Assembly: GCA_020249775.1 (NCBI GenBank)
Contig: JADCFA010000009.1
Span: forward strand, 124,001-188,000
DNA length: 64,000 bases
Source of the DNA: Roseomonas sp.
GTDB taxonomy: Bacteria; Pseudomonadota; Alphaproteobacteria; Acetobacterales; Acetobacteraceae
Direction of reading: 5' to 3'
Shown: positions 1 to 8,489 of the stretch, piece by piece
Numbering within the stretch: the stretch's first letter is position 1
Layout: every line of letters starts with the position of its first letter
The notes under the pieces: model-generated
Told to the model about the DNA's origin: nothing
The model's database searches: none
What the model saw: the letters and a program-made list of their open reading frames with translations, nothing else
Program-made: the position numbers and the translations under genes

Positions 1-2
1 CC

Positions 3-1250
3 GAAGCCGCGCGGCGCATCGCCGCGGGGTCCCTGACTGCCTCTGCCCTGGCTGAGGCCTGCCTTGCCCGTATTACAGAACTCGAGCCCGAGGTGCGCGC
101 CTTTGCCTGGCTTGACCCGGCGCTGGTGCGGCGCGCTGCGGCGGCCTTGGACAAGGGCGGGCCACCCGCGCCGCTCAAGGGTATTCCTTTTGGCGTCAAG
201 GATGTGCTGGATACCGCCGATATGCCTTCGCAATATGGCTCGCCGATTTGGGCGGGGCATAGGCCGCGGAGTGATTCGGCCGCCGTTGCCATGGCGCGGG
301 CGGCGGGGTCGCTGATCATCGGCAAGACGGTGACGACGGAATTCGCCACGCGCCATCCGGGGGCGACGACCAACCCGGCGAATAGGCACCATACGCCCGG
401 CGGGTCTTCATCCGGTTCGGCGGCGGGTGTGGCGGCGGGGTTTTTTCCGCTCGCCTTCGGCACACAAACCGGCGGCAGCATCATCCGCCCGGCGGCGTTT
501 TGCGGCATAGTCGGCTTCAAGCCGAGTTTCGGTGCCATCCATCGTGGCGGCATGAAGGTGATGAGCGAAAGCCATGACACGATCGGCGTCATGGCGCGCA
601 GTGTGGCCGATTGCGCGCTTTCCATGGGCGCGATGACAGGGCGTGATTACGGCAACCCCGAAGCCAAACTGCCCCGCGCGCCGCGCCTTGCCTTCACGCT
701 CGGCCCGCCCGCCGCCAAGGCCGCGCCGGAGACGCTTGCGCTGATGGAACGCGCCATCGCGGCGTGCAGAAAGGCCGGTGCTGAGGTGGTGGAAATCACC
801 CTGCCCGAGGTAATGACCGAAGCCTTTGAGGCGCATGAATATGTGACGAATATGGAAAGCGTTCAGTCGCTTGGCTGGGAATTGGTGGCGGCGCGGGCGC
901 AGCTTTCCGATGTGCTTAAGGAAAAACTCGATTGGGCCAAGCGTTTCCCAACCGCGCAGCTTGATGCCTGCAAGGCGGTGCAGGCCAAGGCGCGCGCGGC
1001 GCTGCCTTCAGCGATGGAAGGTTTTCATGCCGTGATCACCGCCTCGGCGGTGGGTGAGGCGCCGGCAGGGATTGGCTGGACCGGTGATCCTTCCTTCAAT
1101 TCGCTTTGGACGCTGCTGCATGGGCCCTGCGTGACGGTGCCGGCGGGGGTGGGGCCGAAGGGCTTGCCGCTTGGTGTGCAAATTGCCGGGCGCATCGGCG
1201 AAGATGCCAAGGTGCTGGCGATTGGGGAATGGGTCAGTCAGGCCCTTTAG
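3..1250 (+). CDS. Amidase signature family enzyme, 5' end cut by window
   Basis: The reading frame is open from the first bases of the window to a stop at 1248-1250 (415 residues visible), so the true start lies upstream. The amidase signature is clear: the lysine of the catalytic triad lies in GIPFGVKD, the cis-serine in GGSSSGSAAG, and the nucleophile serine in GTQTGGSIIRPA. Enzymes of this family hydrolyse amide bonds using a Ser-cisSer-Lys triad. The substrate cannot be told from sequence, and a GatA-type transamidosome role is unlikely without gatB or gatC nearby. It may belong with genes to the left of the window. Confidence 0.9.
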   Translation, partial: EAARRIAAGSLTASALAEACLARITELEPEVRAFAWLDPALVRRAAAALDKGGPPAPLKGIPFGVKDVLDTADMPSQYGSPIWAGHRPRSDSAAVAMARAAGSLIIGKTVTTEFATRHPGATTNPANRHHTPGGSSSGSAAGVAAGFFPLAFGTQTGGSIIRPAAFCGIVGFKPSFGAIHRGGMKVMSESHDTIGVMARSVADCALSMGAMTGRDYGNPEAKLPRAPRLAFTLGPPAAKAAPETLALMERAIAACRKAGAEVVEITLPEVMTEAFEAHEYVTNMESVQSLGWELVAARAQLSDVLKEKLDWAKRFPTAQLDACKAVQAKARAALPSAMEGFHAVITASAVGEAPAGIGWTGDPSFNSLWTLLHGPCVTVPAGVGPKGLPLGVQIAGRIGEDAKVLAIGEWVSQAL

Positions 1251-1346
1251 GGCGTTTTCCGCTCGCCTTCGTTCATGGGACACGCATAGCAGCGTTCCTT
1301 CATATTCTCTTAATCGGGAATTGGTTCCGCTTGGCTTTGCCTTGCT

Positions 1347-2678
1347 TCAATGCAACTTCACCTGCGGCTGCCCGCGATCCGCCACCAGCCCGACCAGCGT
1401 TTTCCAAAGCACCGGCGCATGCCCATGCAGCGCGGTCTGGTGCATCTTATAGAGCGACCGATACATCATCCGCGCGAAATAGCCTTCAATGAACATGCTG
1501 CGCCCGACCAGGAAGCCCATCAGGCTGCCGACGGTTGAGTATTTGCCGAGCGAGACCAGCGACCCGAAATCGCGATAGGCGAAGGGCTCAATTTCAAGGC
1601 CGCGCAGTTTGCGATCAATCTGGCGATAAAGATGATTGGCCTGTTGATGCGCGGCCTGCGCGCGCGGTGGCAGATTACCCTTGCCATCGGGCCGCGGGCA
1701 GGCGGCGCAATCGCCGAGCGCGAAAATATCAGGATCGCGCGTGGTTTGCAGCGTGGGCAGTACGACCAGTTGATCATTGGGCGTGGTCTCCAGCCCGCCG
1801 ATATTGCGCAGCACCGGCGGGCCCTTGACGCCAGCGGCCCAGACCACAAGCTCGCCCGGAATGAAATCGCCATCGGCCAGCACTACGCCATCGGCGCGCA
1901 CCTCAGCCACGCGGCGGCCGGCCAGGACTTCAACGCCCAAATCCTCAAGCAGTTTCATGGTGGCGGCGGAAATGCGTTCAGGCAAAGCAGGCAGGATGCG
2001 CGGTGCCGCTTCAATCAATCGGATGCGGACATCGCGCGCCGGGTCAATCCTGTCCAGGCCATAGGCGACCACCGCCCGCAAGGTGCGATGCAATTCGGCG
2101 GCCAATTCCGTGCCAGTGGCCCCCGCGCCGATGATGGCGACATGAAGCTGGCCCGGGCGCACCGGTTCGGCTTGGCTATTGGCGCGCAGGCACGCATTGA
2201 CCAGGCGGCGATGAAAGCGGCTGGCTTGCGCCACGTTTTCGAGCGGCACGGCGTGTTCTGCCGCACCGGGCGTACCGAAATCATTGGTGACGCTGCCGAT
2301 GCAAATCACCAGCGTATCATAGGGCACGCGGCTGGGGGGCGTGACCTGGCGGCCTTCATCATCGAAAGTGGCGCCGACCAGAACCTCGCGCGCTTGCCGA
2401 TCAATGCCGGTCATGGGGCCGAAGCGGTAGGTGAAGTGGTGGTTATGCGCCTGCCTCAGGTAATGCAGCTCATGGCGGTCCCGATCAAGGCTGCCGGCGG
2501 CAACGGCATGCAGCAATGGCTTCCAAAGATGGGTGCGGGCGCGTTCCACCAGCGTGACCTCAGCCGCGCCGCTGCGCGCATAGCGATGGCCAAGCCTGGT
2601 CACCAGTTCCAGCCCCGCCGCGCCGCCGCCCACCACGACGATTCGATGGGCCGCTTTATCGGTTTGGCTGGCGTTCAT
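1347..2678 (-). CDS. Type II NADH:quinone oxidoreductase-like flavoprotein
   Basis: A 443-residue two-dinucleotide-fold flavoprotein. The FAD-binding GGGAAG is at residues 17-22 and the NAD(P)H-binding GAGATG at about 184-189. A second FAD contact, ALGDCA, follows, then a C-terminal hydrophobic and amphipathic region of the kind that anchors NDH-2 enzymes to the membrane. The family oxidises NADH and reduces quinone without pumping protons. The start at 2676-2678 was chosen because the Rossmann motif begins about 12 residues later. The same frame stays open far upstream, but that part is antisense to glcD. Sulfide:quinone reductase is less likely because its redox cysteines are not apparent. 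Confidence 0.85.
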   Translation of the reverse strand: MNASQTDKAAHRIVVVGGGAAGLELVTRLGHRYARSGAAEVTLVERARTHLWKPLLHAVAAGSLDRDRHELHYLRQAHNHHFTYRFGPMTGIDRQAREVLVGATFDDEGRQVTPPSRVPYDTLVICIGSVTNDFGTPGAAEHAVPLENVAQASRFHRRLVNACLRANSQAEPVRPGQLHVAIIGAGATGTELAAELHRTLRAVVAYGLDRIDPARDVRIRLIEAAPRILPALPERISAATMKLLEDLGVEVLAGRRVAEVRADGVVLADGDFIPGELVVWAAGVKGPPVLRNIGGLETTPNDQLVVLPTLQTTRDPDIFALGDCAACPRPDGKGNLPPRAQAAHQQANHLYRQIDRKLRGLEIEPFAYRDFGSLVSLGKYSTVGSLMGFLVGRSMFIEGYFARMMYRSLYKMHQTALHGHAPVLWKTLVGLVADRGQPQVKLH

Positions 2679-2712
2679 GCTGATCGCTCCGCTATTTGGT
2701 GCCCGCATCGGG

Positions 2713-2732
2713 GGGTGGGGGCGGAGCCCCCG
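2713..2732. repeat. GC-rich palindrome in an intergenic region
   Basis: A 6-bp stem (GGGGGC at 2717-2722 and GCCCCC at 2726-2731) closes a GGA loop between the divergent NADH dehydrogenase and glcD genes. It resembles other short G/C palindromes in this window (13756-13771, 25252-25270, 27116-27170). No T-run follows, so it is unlikely to be an intrinsic terminator. Confidence 0.4.
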
Positions 2733-2798
2733 TTTCGGCCTCAACCCTTGCCCTATAACCACCTTATGCGCATCTTCCCACCAGTAAAGGAAGCCGCC

Positions 2799-4247
2799 GT
2801 GATCGCCCTGCCCGCGCCCAAGCCTGAAATCCTTGCCCGTCGTGGCGAAATCATCGCCGCGCTGCGCGCCCTGGTGCCCGGCGATGGCGTGATCGCAGAG
2901 GGCATTCGCCTGAAACCTTACGAGACGGATGGGCTGGCCGCTTATCGCCAAATGCCGCTCGCGGTGGTGCTGCCTTCCTCGACCGAACAGGTCGCTGCCG
3001 TGCTGCGCTATTGCCATGAACAGGGCATTCGCGTGGTGCCACGCGGCGCCGGGACCAGCCTCTCCGGCGGTGCGCTGCCTTTGGCGGATGCGGTGGTGGT
3101 TGGCCTTATGCGGCTCAACGCGATCCATGAGATCAATTATGCGGATCGCTACGCGGTGGTGGGTGCCGGGGTCACGAATATCGGCATCACCAAAGCGGTG
3201 GAGGCTGAGGGGTTTTTCTATGCGCCCGATCCTTCGTCCCAATTGGCCTGCATGATCGGCGGCAATGTCATGATGAATTCGGGCGGCGCGCATTGCCTGA
3301 AATATGGCGTGACGGCGAATAATCTGCTCGGCGTGAAATTCGTGACGATTGAAGGCGATGTGCTCGATATTGGCGGTACCTATCTGGATGCGGCCGGCTA
3401 TGATTGGCTTGGGCTGATCACCGGCAGTGAAGGCCAATTGGGGATTGTGACGGAAGTGACGGTGCGCATCCTGCGCAGCGCAGAAGGCGCGCGCGCCATG
3501 CTGGCCGCCTTCAATTCGATTGAAATCGCGGGTGCCGCGGTGGATGCCATTATCGGCAGCGGCATTATTCCGGTGGCGCTGGAATTCATGGACAAGCCCT
3601 GCATCCATGCCTGTGAGGCTTTCGCCCATGCCGGCTATCCGCTGGATGCCGAGGCCATGCTGATCATTGAAGTTGAAGGCAGCATTGCGGAACAGGATGC
3701 GCTTTTGGCGCGCATAAAAGATATTTGCGCGCGCTTTGACCCGATCAGCCTGAAGGTCGCGGAGACCGCCGAACAAAGCCTGGCCATTTGGAAGGGCCGC
3801 AAGGGCGCCTTTGGCGCCGTGGGGCGCATCAGCCCCGATTATCTTTGTATGGATGGCACCATCCCGACCAGCGAATTGCCGCGCGTGTTGAAGCGCATTG
3901 GGGAAATGAGCGACCAATACGGCCTGAAGGTCGCCAACGTGTTCCATGCCGGCGATGGCAATCTGCATCCGCTCATCATGTTTGACGCCAATGACGCGGA
4001 TAGTTTCCGCCGCGCCGAGGCTTTTGGCGCCGATATTCTGAAGCTTTGCGTTGAAGTCGGCGGCTGCCTGACCGGTGAGCATGGCGTTGGCGTCGAAAAA
4101 CGCGATCTGATGGGTGTGCAGTTCCGGGCGCATGAATTGGCGCAGCAGCGCGCCATCAAAAGCGCCTTTGATCCCGCCTGGCTGCTGAACCCGGCCAAGG
4201 TATTCCCCTTGGAAGGCGCGCTTGCGCCTGCGCTGGCCGCCGAATGA
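2799..4247 (+). CDS. glcD: FAD-linked glycolate oxidase subunit GlcD
   Basis: A flavoprotein of the FAD-binding type 4 (VAO/PCMH) fold. The N-terminal half holds the FAD domain with PRGAGTSLSGGA and NSGGAHCLKYG. The C-terminal half holds the FAD-oxidase cap, including the GDGNLHP and GEHGVGVEK motifs typical of GlcD and D-lactate dehydrogenases. GlcD oxidises glycolate or a related 2-hydroxy acid to the 2-oxo acid. A GTG at 2799 preceded by AAGGA at good spacing is preferred. An ATG at 2766 in the same frame has no Shine-Dalgarno sequence and would add 11 residues. The stop overlaps the glcE start (ATGA), so the two are probably translationally coupled. Confidence 0.9.
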   Translation: MIALPAPKPEILARRGEIIAALRALVPGDGVIAEGIRLKPYETDGLAAYRQMPLAVVLPSSTEQVAAVLRYCHEQGIRVVPRGAGTSLSGGALPLADAVVVGLMRLNAIHEINYADRYAVVGAGVTNIGITKAVEAEGFFYAPDPSSQLACMIGGNVMMNSGGAHCLKYGVTANNLLGVKFVTIEGDVLDIGGTYLDAAGYDWLGLITGSEGQLGIVTEVTVRILRSAEGARAMLAAFNSIEIAGAAVDAIIGSGIIPVALEFMDKPCIHACEAFAHAGYPLDAEAMLIIEVEGSIAEQDALLARIKDICARFDPISLKVAETAEQSLAIWKGRKGAFGAVGRISPDYLCMDGTIPTSELPRVLKRIGEMSDQYGLKVANVFHAGDGNLHPLIMFDANDADSFRRAEAFGADILKLCVEVGGCLTGEHGVGVEKRDLMGVQFRAHELAQQRAIKSAFDPAWLLNPAKVFPLEGALAPALAAE

Positions 4248-5416
4248 CGGCGATGATCGCGCCGGCGAATGAGGCCGGCATCATCGCCGCGGTGCAGGCA
4301 GCGCGCGCAGCGCATGAGCCGCTGGCCATTGAAGGCCAGGGATCAAAGCGCGGCATGCTGCGTCCGGTCCAGGCGGCGCGCAGCCTTTCGACGCGCGGGC
4401 TGACCGGCGTGACGCTCTATCGTCCGGCGGAACTCATCATTAGCGCGCGCGCCGGCACGCCATTGGCTGAAATTGAGACCGTGCTGGCGGAAAAGGGCCA
4501 GCAGTTGATTGCTGAATCGCCCTATTTCAATGGTGTTTTTCGCACCAGTGCACCGCCCAGCCTTGGCGGCGTGGTGGCGGCCAATCTGTCCGGCCCGCGC
4601 CGCATCACATGGGGGGCAACGCGCGATCATGTGATGGGGCTTTGCTTCATCAATGGCGCGGGTGAGGCGATCCGTTCCGGTGGCCGTGTGTTGAAGAACG
4701 TCACCGGCCTTGATTTGTGCAAGCTGCTATCGGGGTCTTACGGCACGCTTGGCGTGATCACGGAGGTGACGCTGAAGGTGCTGCCCGCGCCGGAGACCAG
4801 CGCGACATTGCTGATTGAAACGCCCGATCTTACGAGCGCGGTGGCCGCGCTTTCCGCTGGTCTTGGTAGCCCCTTTGGTGTTTCGGCCGCCGCCGCCTTG
4901 CCGCACAAGGATCACGTGATGGCGGCGCTCAGGCTTGAGGATTTCGCGGCATCAGTCAGCTATCGCATTGAAAAGCTGCGCGGCACGCTGGATGGTTTTG
5001 GCGCGCACCGCGTGATGAAAGATGGCGAAAGCCACGCCTTCTGGCGCGGTGTGCGGGAAGTGGAACCGCTTCAGGCCGCGGCGGAGGATGCGATCTGGCG
5101 CGTTTCAGTGCGCCCTTCTGCCGGGCCGCCTGTCGCCGCTGTGGCCTTGGCGCTGGGGGGGCGGGTCATGCTGGATTGGGGCGGCGGCCTGGTCTGGATT
5201 GCGGCCAGCCCCAGCATTGCCAATCACGCCGCGATCAGCGGCGCTGCGCGCAGTCAGGGCGGCGCGGCGATGCTGTTCCGCGCGCCGGAAGCCTTGCGGC
5301 TGGCCGTGCCGGTATTGCCCGAAGAAGCCGCGCCGCTCGCCAGGATTGGCGCGCGCGTGAAGGAAGCGCTGGATCCGGGCGGCTTGTTCAACCCAGGCCA
5401 TTTGCGTGCCGCGTGA
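4244..5416 (+). CDS. glcE: Glycolate oxidase FAD-binding subunit GlcE
   Basis: A 390-residue protein with the same FAD-binding type 4 fold as GlcD but shorter and without the GDGNLHP/GEHGVG cap motifs, as is typical for GlcE. FAD-site segments seen are SLGGVVAANLSGPRR and the central GGRVLKNVTGLDLCKL, followed by GSYGTLGVITEVTLK. It overlaps glcD by four bases. The usual third gene, glcF (Fe-S subunit), is absent: the next gene downstream is hisE on the opposite strand, nine bases away. Confidence 0.9.
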   Translation: MTAMIAPANEAGIIAAVQAARAAHEPLAIEGQGSKRGMLRPVQAARSLSTRGLTGVTLYRPAELIISARAGTPLAEIETVLAEKGQQLIAESPYFNGVFRTSAPPSLGGVVAANLSGPRRITWGATRDHVMGLCFINGAGEAIRSGGRVLKNVTGLDLCKLLSGSYGTLGVITEVTLKVLPAPETSATLLIETPDLTSAVAALSAGLGSPFGVSAAAALPHKDHVMAALRLEDFAASVSYRIEKLRGTLDGFGAHRVMKDGESHAFWRGVREVEPLQAAAEDAIWRVSVRPSAGPPVAAVALALGGRVMLDWGGGLVWIAASPSIANHAAISGAARSQGGAAMLFRAPEALRLAVPVLPEEAAPLARIGARVKEALDPGGLFNPGHLRAA

Positions 5417-5425
5417 TGCGCGACC

Positions 5426-6013
5426 TTACGGCAGTTTGGAGGTGCCGGCGGCGCGAATAATGCCAGCCGGCCGTGCGGCCTTTTCGGCAATGCCGCTAAT
5501 GCCCTGGCGGCGCGCCAATTCCGCCCAAACTTCAGCCGGCCTAATACCCGCATCCACCCAAACCACCATCAGGTGATACAGCACATCGGCTGATTCCAGC
5601 ACTGTCGCGGCGCGATTGCCGATGGTCGCTTCAATCACGCATTCCACCGCCTCTTCGCCGAATTTCTGTGCAACCTTGGCGGTGCCGCGCGCCATTAGCC
5701 TGGCGGAATGAGAGGATGCGACATCGCCCGCAAGTCGGCGCTGTTCCACTGTTTGCCAAAGCCGATCAAGGATCATGGCATCCGCGCCGGCTGGCGAAAG
5801 GCTGAGCGGTTCAAGCACCCGCGCTTCCACCTTGCGGATACGCTTGGGCAATTTGGCGCCCTTCAGCTTGAGCCCACCGGGCAGCGGCAGCGCTGCCTTC
5901 TTCTTTCCGCCCTTGGTGAGCTTCTGCTTGGCGCCCGGCTTTTTCTTCGCCTTGCCGGCGGGCTTGGTCTTACTTGCCGCCTTCACCTTGGCGGGCTTTG
6001 TCGCCTTTGCCAT
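5426..6013 (-). CDS. hisE: Phosphoribosyl-ATP pyrophosphatase with Lys-rich N-terminal extension
   Basis: Residues about 80-175 match HisE, the second histidine biosynthesis step (PR-ATP to PR-AMP). The MazG-like helical core contains [13 protein letters not shown], with the metal-binding acidic residues, and [13 protein letters not shown]. Residues 1 to about 60 are an unusual lysine/alanine/proline tract that looks disordered and basic, where HisE proteins are normally about 100-110 residues. Its ATG directly abuts the hisF stop. A shorter start is possible, for example the methionine of [11 protein letters not shown], but the continuous frame and tight junction with hisF favour the long form. 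Confidence 0.85.
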   Translation of the reverse strand: MAKATKPAKVKAASKTKPAGKAKKKPGAKQKLTKGGKKKAALPLPGGLKLKGAKLPKRIRKVEARVLEPLSLSPAGADAMILDRLWQTVEQRRLAGDVASSHSARLMARGTAKVAQKFGEEAVECVIEATIGNRAATVLESADVLYHLMVVWVDAGIRPAEVWAELARRQGISGIAEKAARPAGIIRAAGTSKLP

Positions 6014-6796
6014 TCAAGCGGCCTCCTGCACGGAAGGGACAGGGCGGATAGGCAGACCCGCAGCCGCGAGCGCGGCCTTGGCCTCGGCAATCCGAAACAC
6101 CCCGTAATGGAAAACACTGGCGGCAAGCAGGCCTGTCGCGCCAGCCCGCGCGCCTTCAACGAAATGGCGCAATTCACCAACACCGCCGGAGGCAACAATC
6201 GGCAGCCGTGTGGCGGCGCGCACCGCCGCGGTCAGTTCAAGGTCAAAGCCTTGCTTGGTGCCATCGCGGTCCATGGAGGTCAGCAGGATTTCGCCCGCGC
6301 CCAAGGCTTCGATCTGCTTCGCCCAGGCAATCGCATCCATGCCGGTGCCGCGCCGCCCGCCATGGGTGAAAACCTCCCACCCGCCGCCGGTATCGCGCCG
6401 ACGCGCATCAATCGCGACCACGATGGCCTGGCTGCCAAAAGCCTCGGCCGCGCGGCGCACCAGATCAGGGTCAGCAACCGCGGCCGAATTGATGGAAACC
6501 TTGTCAGCGCCGGCGAGCAAAAGCCGGCGCGCATCTTCCACGCTGCGCACGCCGCCACCAACGGTTAAAGGGATAAAAACCTCGGCCGCCGTACGGGAAA
6601 CCACATCCAGAATCGTATCGCGGTTTTCGGCTGAGGCGGTGATGTCGAGGAAGGTGATCTCATCCGCACCTTCGCGGTCGTAATTGCGCGCCTGTTCCAC
6701 CGGGTCCCCGGCATCGCGCAGTTCCACGAAGTTCACGCCCTTGACGACGCGACCATCCTTAACATCCAGGCAGGGAATGACACGAAGGGCGAGCAA
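6014..6796 (-). CDS. hisF: Imidazole glycerol phosphate synthase cyclase subunit HisF
   Basis: A 260-residue (beta/alpha)8 barrel with all HisF hallmarks: [16 protein letters not shown] near the N-terminus (catalytic Asp), [25 protein letters not shown] (second catalytic Asp) and ASGGVGE near the C-terminus. It cyclises PRFAR with ammonia from HisH to IGP and AICAR. Translation probably starts at a TTG (6794-6796) preceded by GAGG at suitable distance. No ATG in this frame would keep the conserved N-terminus. It is co-transcribed with hisE at zero spacing; the other his genes would lie elsewhere. Confidence 0.95.
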   Translation of the reverse strand: MLALRVIPCLDVKDGRVVKGVNFVELRDAGDPVEQARNYDREGADEITFLDITASAENRDTILDVVSRTAAEVFIPLTVGGGVRSVEDARRLLLAGADKVSINSAAVADPDLVRRAAEAFGSQAIVVAIDARRRDTGGGWEVFTHGGRRGTGMDAIAWAKQIEALGAGEILLTSMDRDGTKQGFDLELTAAVRAATRLPIVASGGVGELRHFVEGARAGATGLLAASVFHYGVFRIAEAKAALAAAGLPIRPVPSVQEAA

Positions 6797-6940
6797 GGGT
6801 CCTCAATGGGGTTTTGTGGTTGGCTGCGATCGGCAAGCGGGCCGGCGCCTGCTTTTCGCGCGATGCGCCGGAATGATCCCTCGGTCAAGCCCCGCCTTGC
6901 GAGCCTTGCAGGCTGGCGCTGGCGGCGCCACATTCCAGGC

Positions 6941-7531
6941 ATGGCCAGAAGGGGTAAATCCACCGCCGGCAAGGGCGGCAATTATCTGACCGGGCATTTG
7001 CTGATTGCGATGCCGGGCATGGAAGATCCGCGCTTTGCCCATAGCGTGGTGTGCCTGTGCAACCATTCCGCTGAAGGGGCCATGGGGCTGATGGTTAATC
7101 GCCCGATCGAAGGGCTGCCCTTTGACAAATTATTGACCCAGCTTGGGCTGAAGCCCGTGCCTTCCCAGCGCCAGATAAGGCTGGTGTCCGGCGGCCCGGT
7201 GGAAGCCGGGCGCGGCTTTGTGCTGCATACGGATGATTGGTCCGCGGAAGGCAGCCTGCCCTTTGGCGCGGGCCTCGCCTTGACCGCGAGTGTGGATATC
7301 CTGAGCGCCATCGCAAGCGGCGGCGGCCCGCGTGAAGGCCTGCTTGCGCTTGGCTATGCGGGTTGGGCACCCGGCCAATTGGAAGAGGAAATCCAGCGCA
7401 ATTCCTGGTTGAGCGTCCCAGCGGATGAGGCGCTGCTGTTCCATGAGGATGCCAGCACGGCCTGGCAGGCCGCGCTCGCGAAATTGAAGGTCAATCCGGG
7501 CTGGCTGTCTTCCGCCGCCGGGCATGCTTAG
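6941..7531 (+). CDS. YqgE/AlgH family protein
   Basis: A 196-residue UPF0301 (YqgE/AlgH) protein. Typical segments are [20 protein letters not shown] at the start, the [17 protein letters not shown] region, SGGPVE, and the closing [14 protein letters not shown] with NSW. The function of the family is not established, although AlgH was first linked to alginate regulation in Pseudomonas. The ATG at 6941 is preferred because the conserved family sequence begins soon after it. The frame is open further upstream, but that part does not resemble the family. It is divergent from hisF. Confidence 0.9.
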   Translation: MARRGKSTAGKGGNYLTGHLLIAMPGMEDPRFAHSVVCLCNHSAEGAMGLMVNRPIEGLPFDKLLTQLGLKPVPSQRQIRLVSGGPVEAGRGFVLHTDDWSAEGSLPFGAGLALTASVDILSAIASGGGPREGLLALGYAGWAPGQLEEEIQRNSWLSVPADEALLFHEDASTAWQAALAKLKVNPGWLSSAAGHA

Positions 7532-7542
7532 GGCGCAGCAAG

Positions 7543-7884
7543 ATGCATATGTCCGCCATTCCCTTCGACACCACCGATTGGGCGAAGATTGAACCAACAC
7601 GCCATGCCGGCGTTACGGGAGAAGCACTCTGGCGCACGCGCCATGTTGGCCCAGCGGAAAACCAGATCCGCGTGCGCATGGTGGAATACTCACCAGGCTA
7701 TGTCGCGGATCATTGGTGCCAGAAGGGCCATGTGCTGCTGGTGCTGGAAGGCGAATTGGAAACCACGCTGGCGGATGGGCGCGTCTTCGTGCTGAAGCCC
7801 GGCATGTCCTATCAGGTGGCTGATGGGGCCGAGGCGCATATGTCGCGCACCACAACGGGGGCCCGGCTGTTCATTGTGGATTGA
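7543..7884 (+). CDS. DHCW-motif cupin fold protein
   Basis: A 113-residue single-domain cupin with the line VADHWCQKGHVLLVLEGELE, which resembles the small family named for a Asp-His-Cys-Trp-type motif. Cupin strands with conserved glycines (LKPGMSYQVADG) follow. Members are thought to bind a metal through the motif residues, but no reaction is established. It follows the AlgH-like gene by 11 bases and is probably co-transcribed. A second ATG two codons in (7549) is an equally good start. Confidence 0.75.
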   Translation: MHMSAIPFDTTDWAKIEPTRHAGVTGEALWRTRHVGPAENQIRVRMVEYSPGYVADHWCQKGHVLLVLEGELETTLADGRVFVLKPGMSYQVADGAEAHMSRTTTGARLFIVD

Positions 7885-8489
7885 TGGGCGCGCGGTGCTT
7901 TGAGGCACGCGGGATCATTTGCCGCTTCGGAAAATGTAGAGCAACAAACATTTAATAGATTACCGAAATTCGCGTCTTTTTGAGGTAAGCAGACACCTCA
8001 GTTTGCTTCTTAATCTGCCGCCCATGAATCGCTACAAAACGGAACCGGGCCAATATAATGGGCCGCGCTTGCCGAACACGGACCCAAAAGCGGCTTGAGA
8101 TGCGTTTGCGATTAGCATTTCTACGCAGCCGAGCCATCTCCGCAGGGCGCTCACTTGAGATCAGGGTTTGTAGATGGCTCTCTATGCTGGTCTGAGAAAC
8201 CACCCGGCAGCGTCGTTTATTTCGGTGACCCGTGCAACTCTGGAAAACGCGGGAGCAATGAGCTTTCCAATGATCTTCTCCGGCAACCTCTTTCGAGAAA
8301 AAAGGATAGCAGCAGGCGGCGATTTGGTCATCTTGAGGTCGTTGCAGTCGTGTGTCTCCGGACCGGCTCATGATGATGGGACAAGATCTTTGTGTTGCGA
8401 CGACCGGTTGAGGTAGCGAAGGAGATAGTGTCAGCATTCTGACGCTCGGCTATGTCTGCGCGTTTTTCGCCCCTTAATGGCAAACGCCA
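7885..8489. other. Gene-free, AT-richer stretch
   Basis: About 600 bases between the cupin gene and the convergent MFS gene with visibly lower GC than its surroundings. The longest frame (minus strand, 7952-8437) has no recognisable domain and unusual codon use. No frame shows an IS, tRNA or known RNA motif that I can recognise. It may be decayed foreign DNA. Confidence 0.4.

Noticed and set aside
1632-2798. Plus-strand frame leading into glcD
   Set aside because: It is antisense to the NADH dehydrogenase gene and the GlcD family N-terminus matches the start near 2799 or 2766.
2679-4133. Minus-strand extension of the NADH dehydrogenase frame by 485 residues
   Set aside because: It runs antisense through glcD, has no family similarity, and the Rossmann motif begins just after the ATG at 2676-2678.
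7952-8437. 161-residue minus-strand open frame
   Set aside because: There is no family similarity, no ribosome-binding sequence, and codon use is unlike the window's genes.
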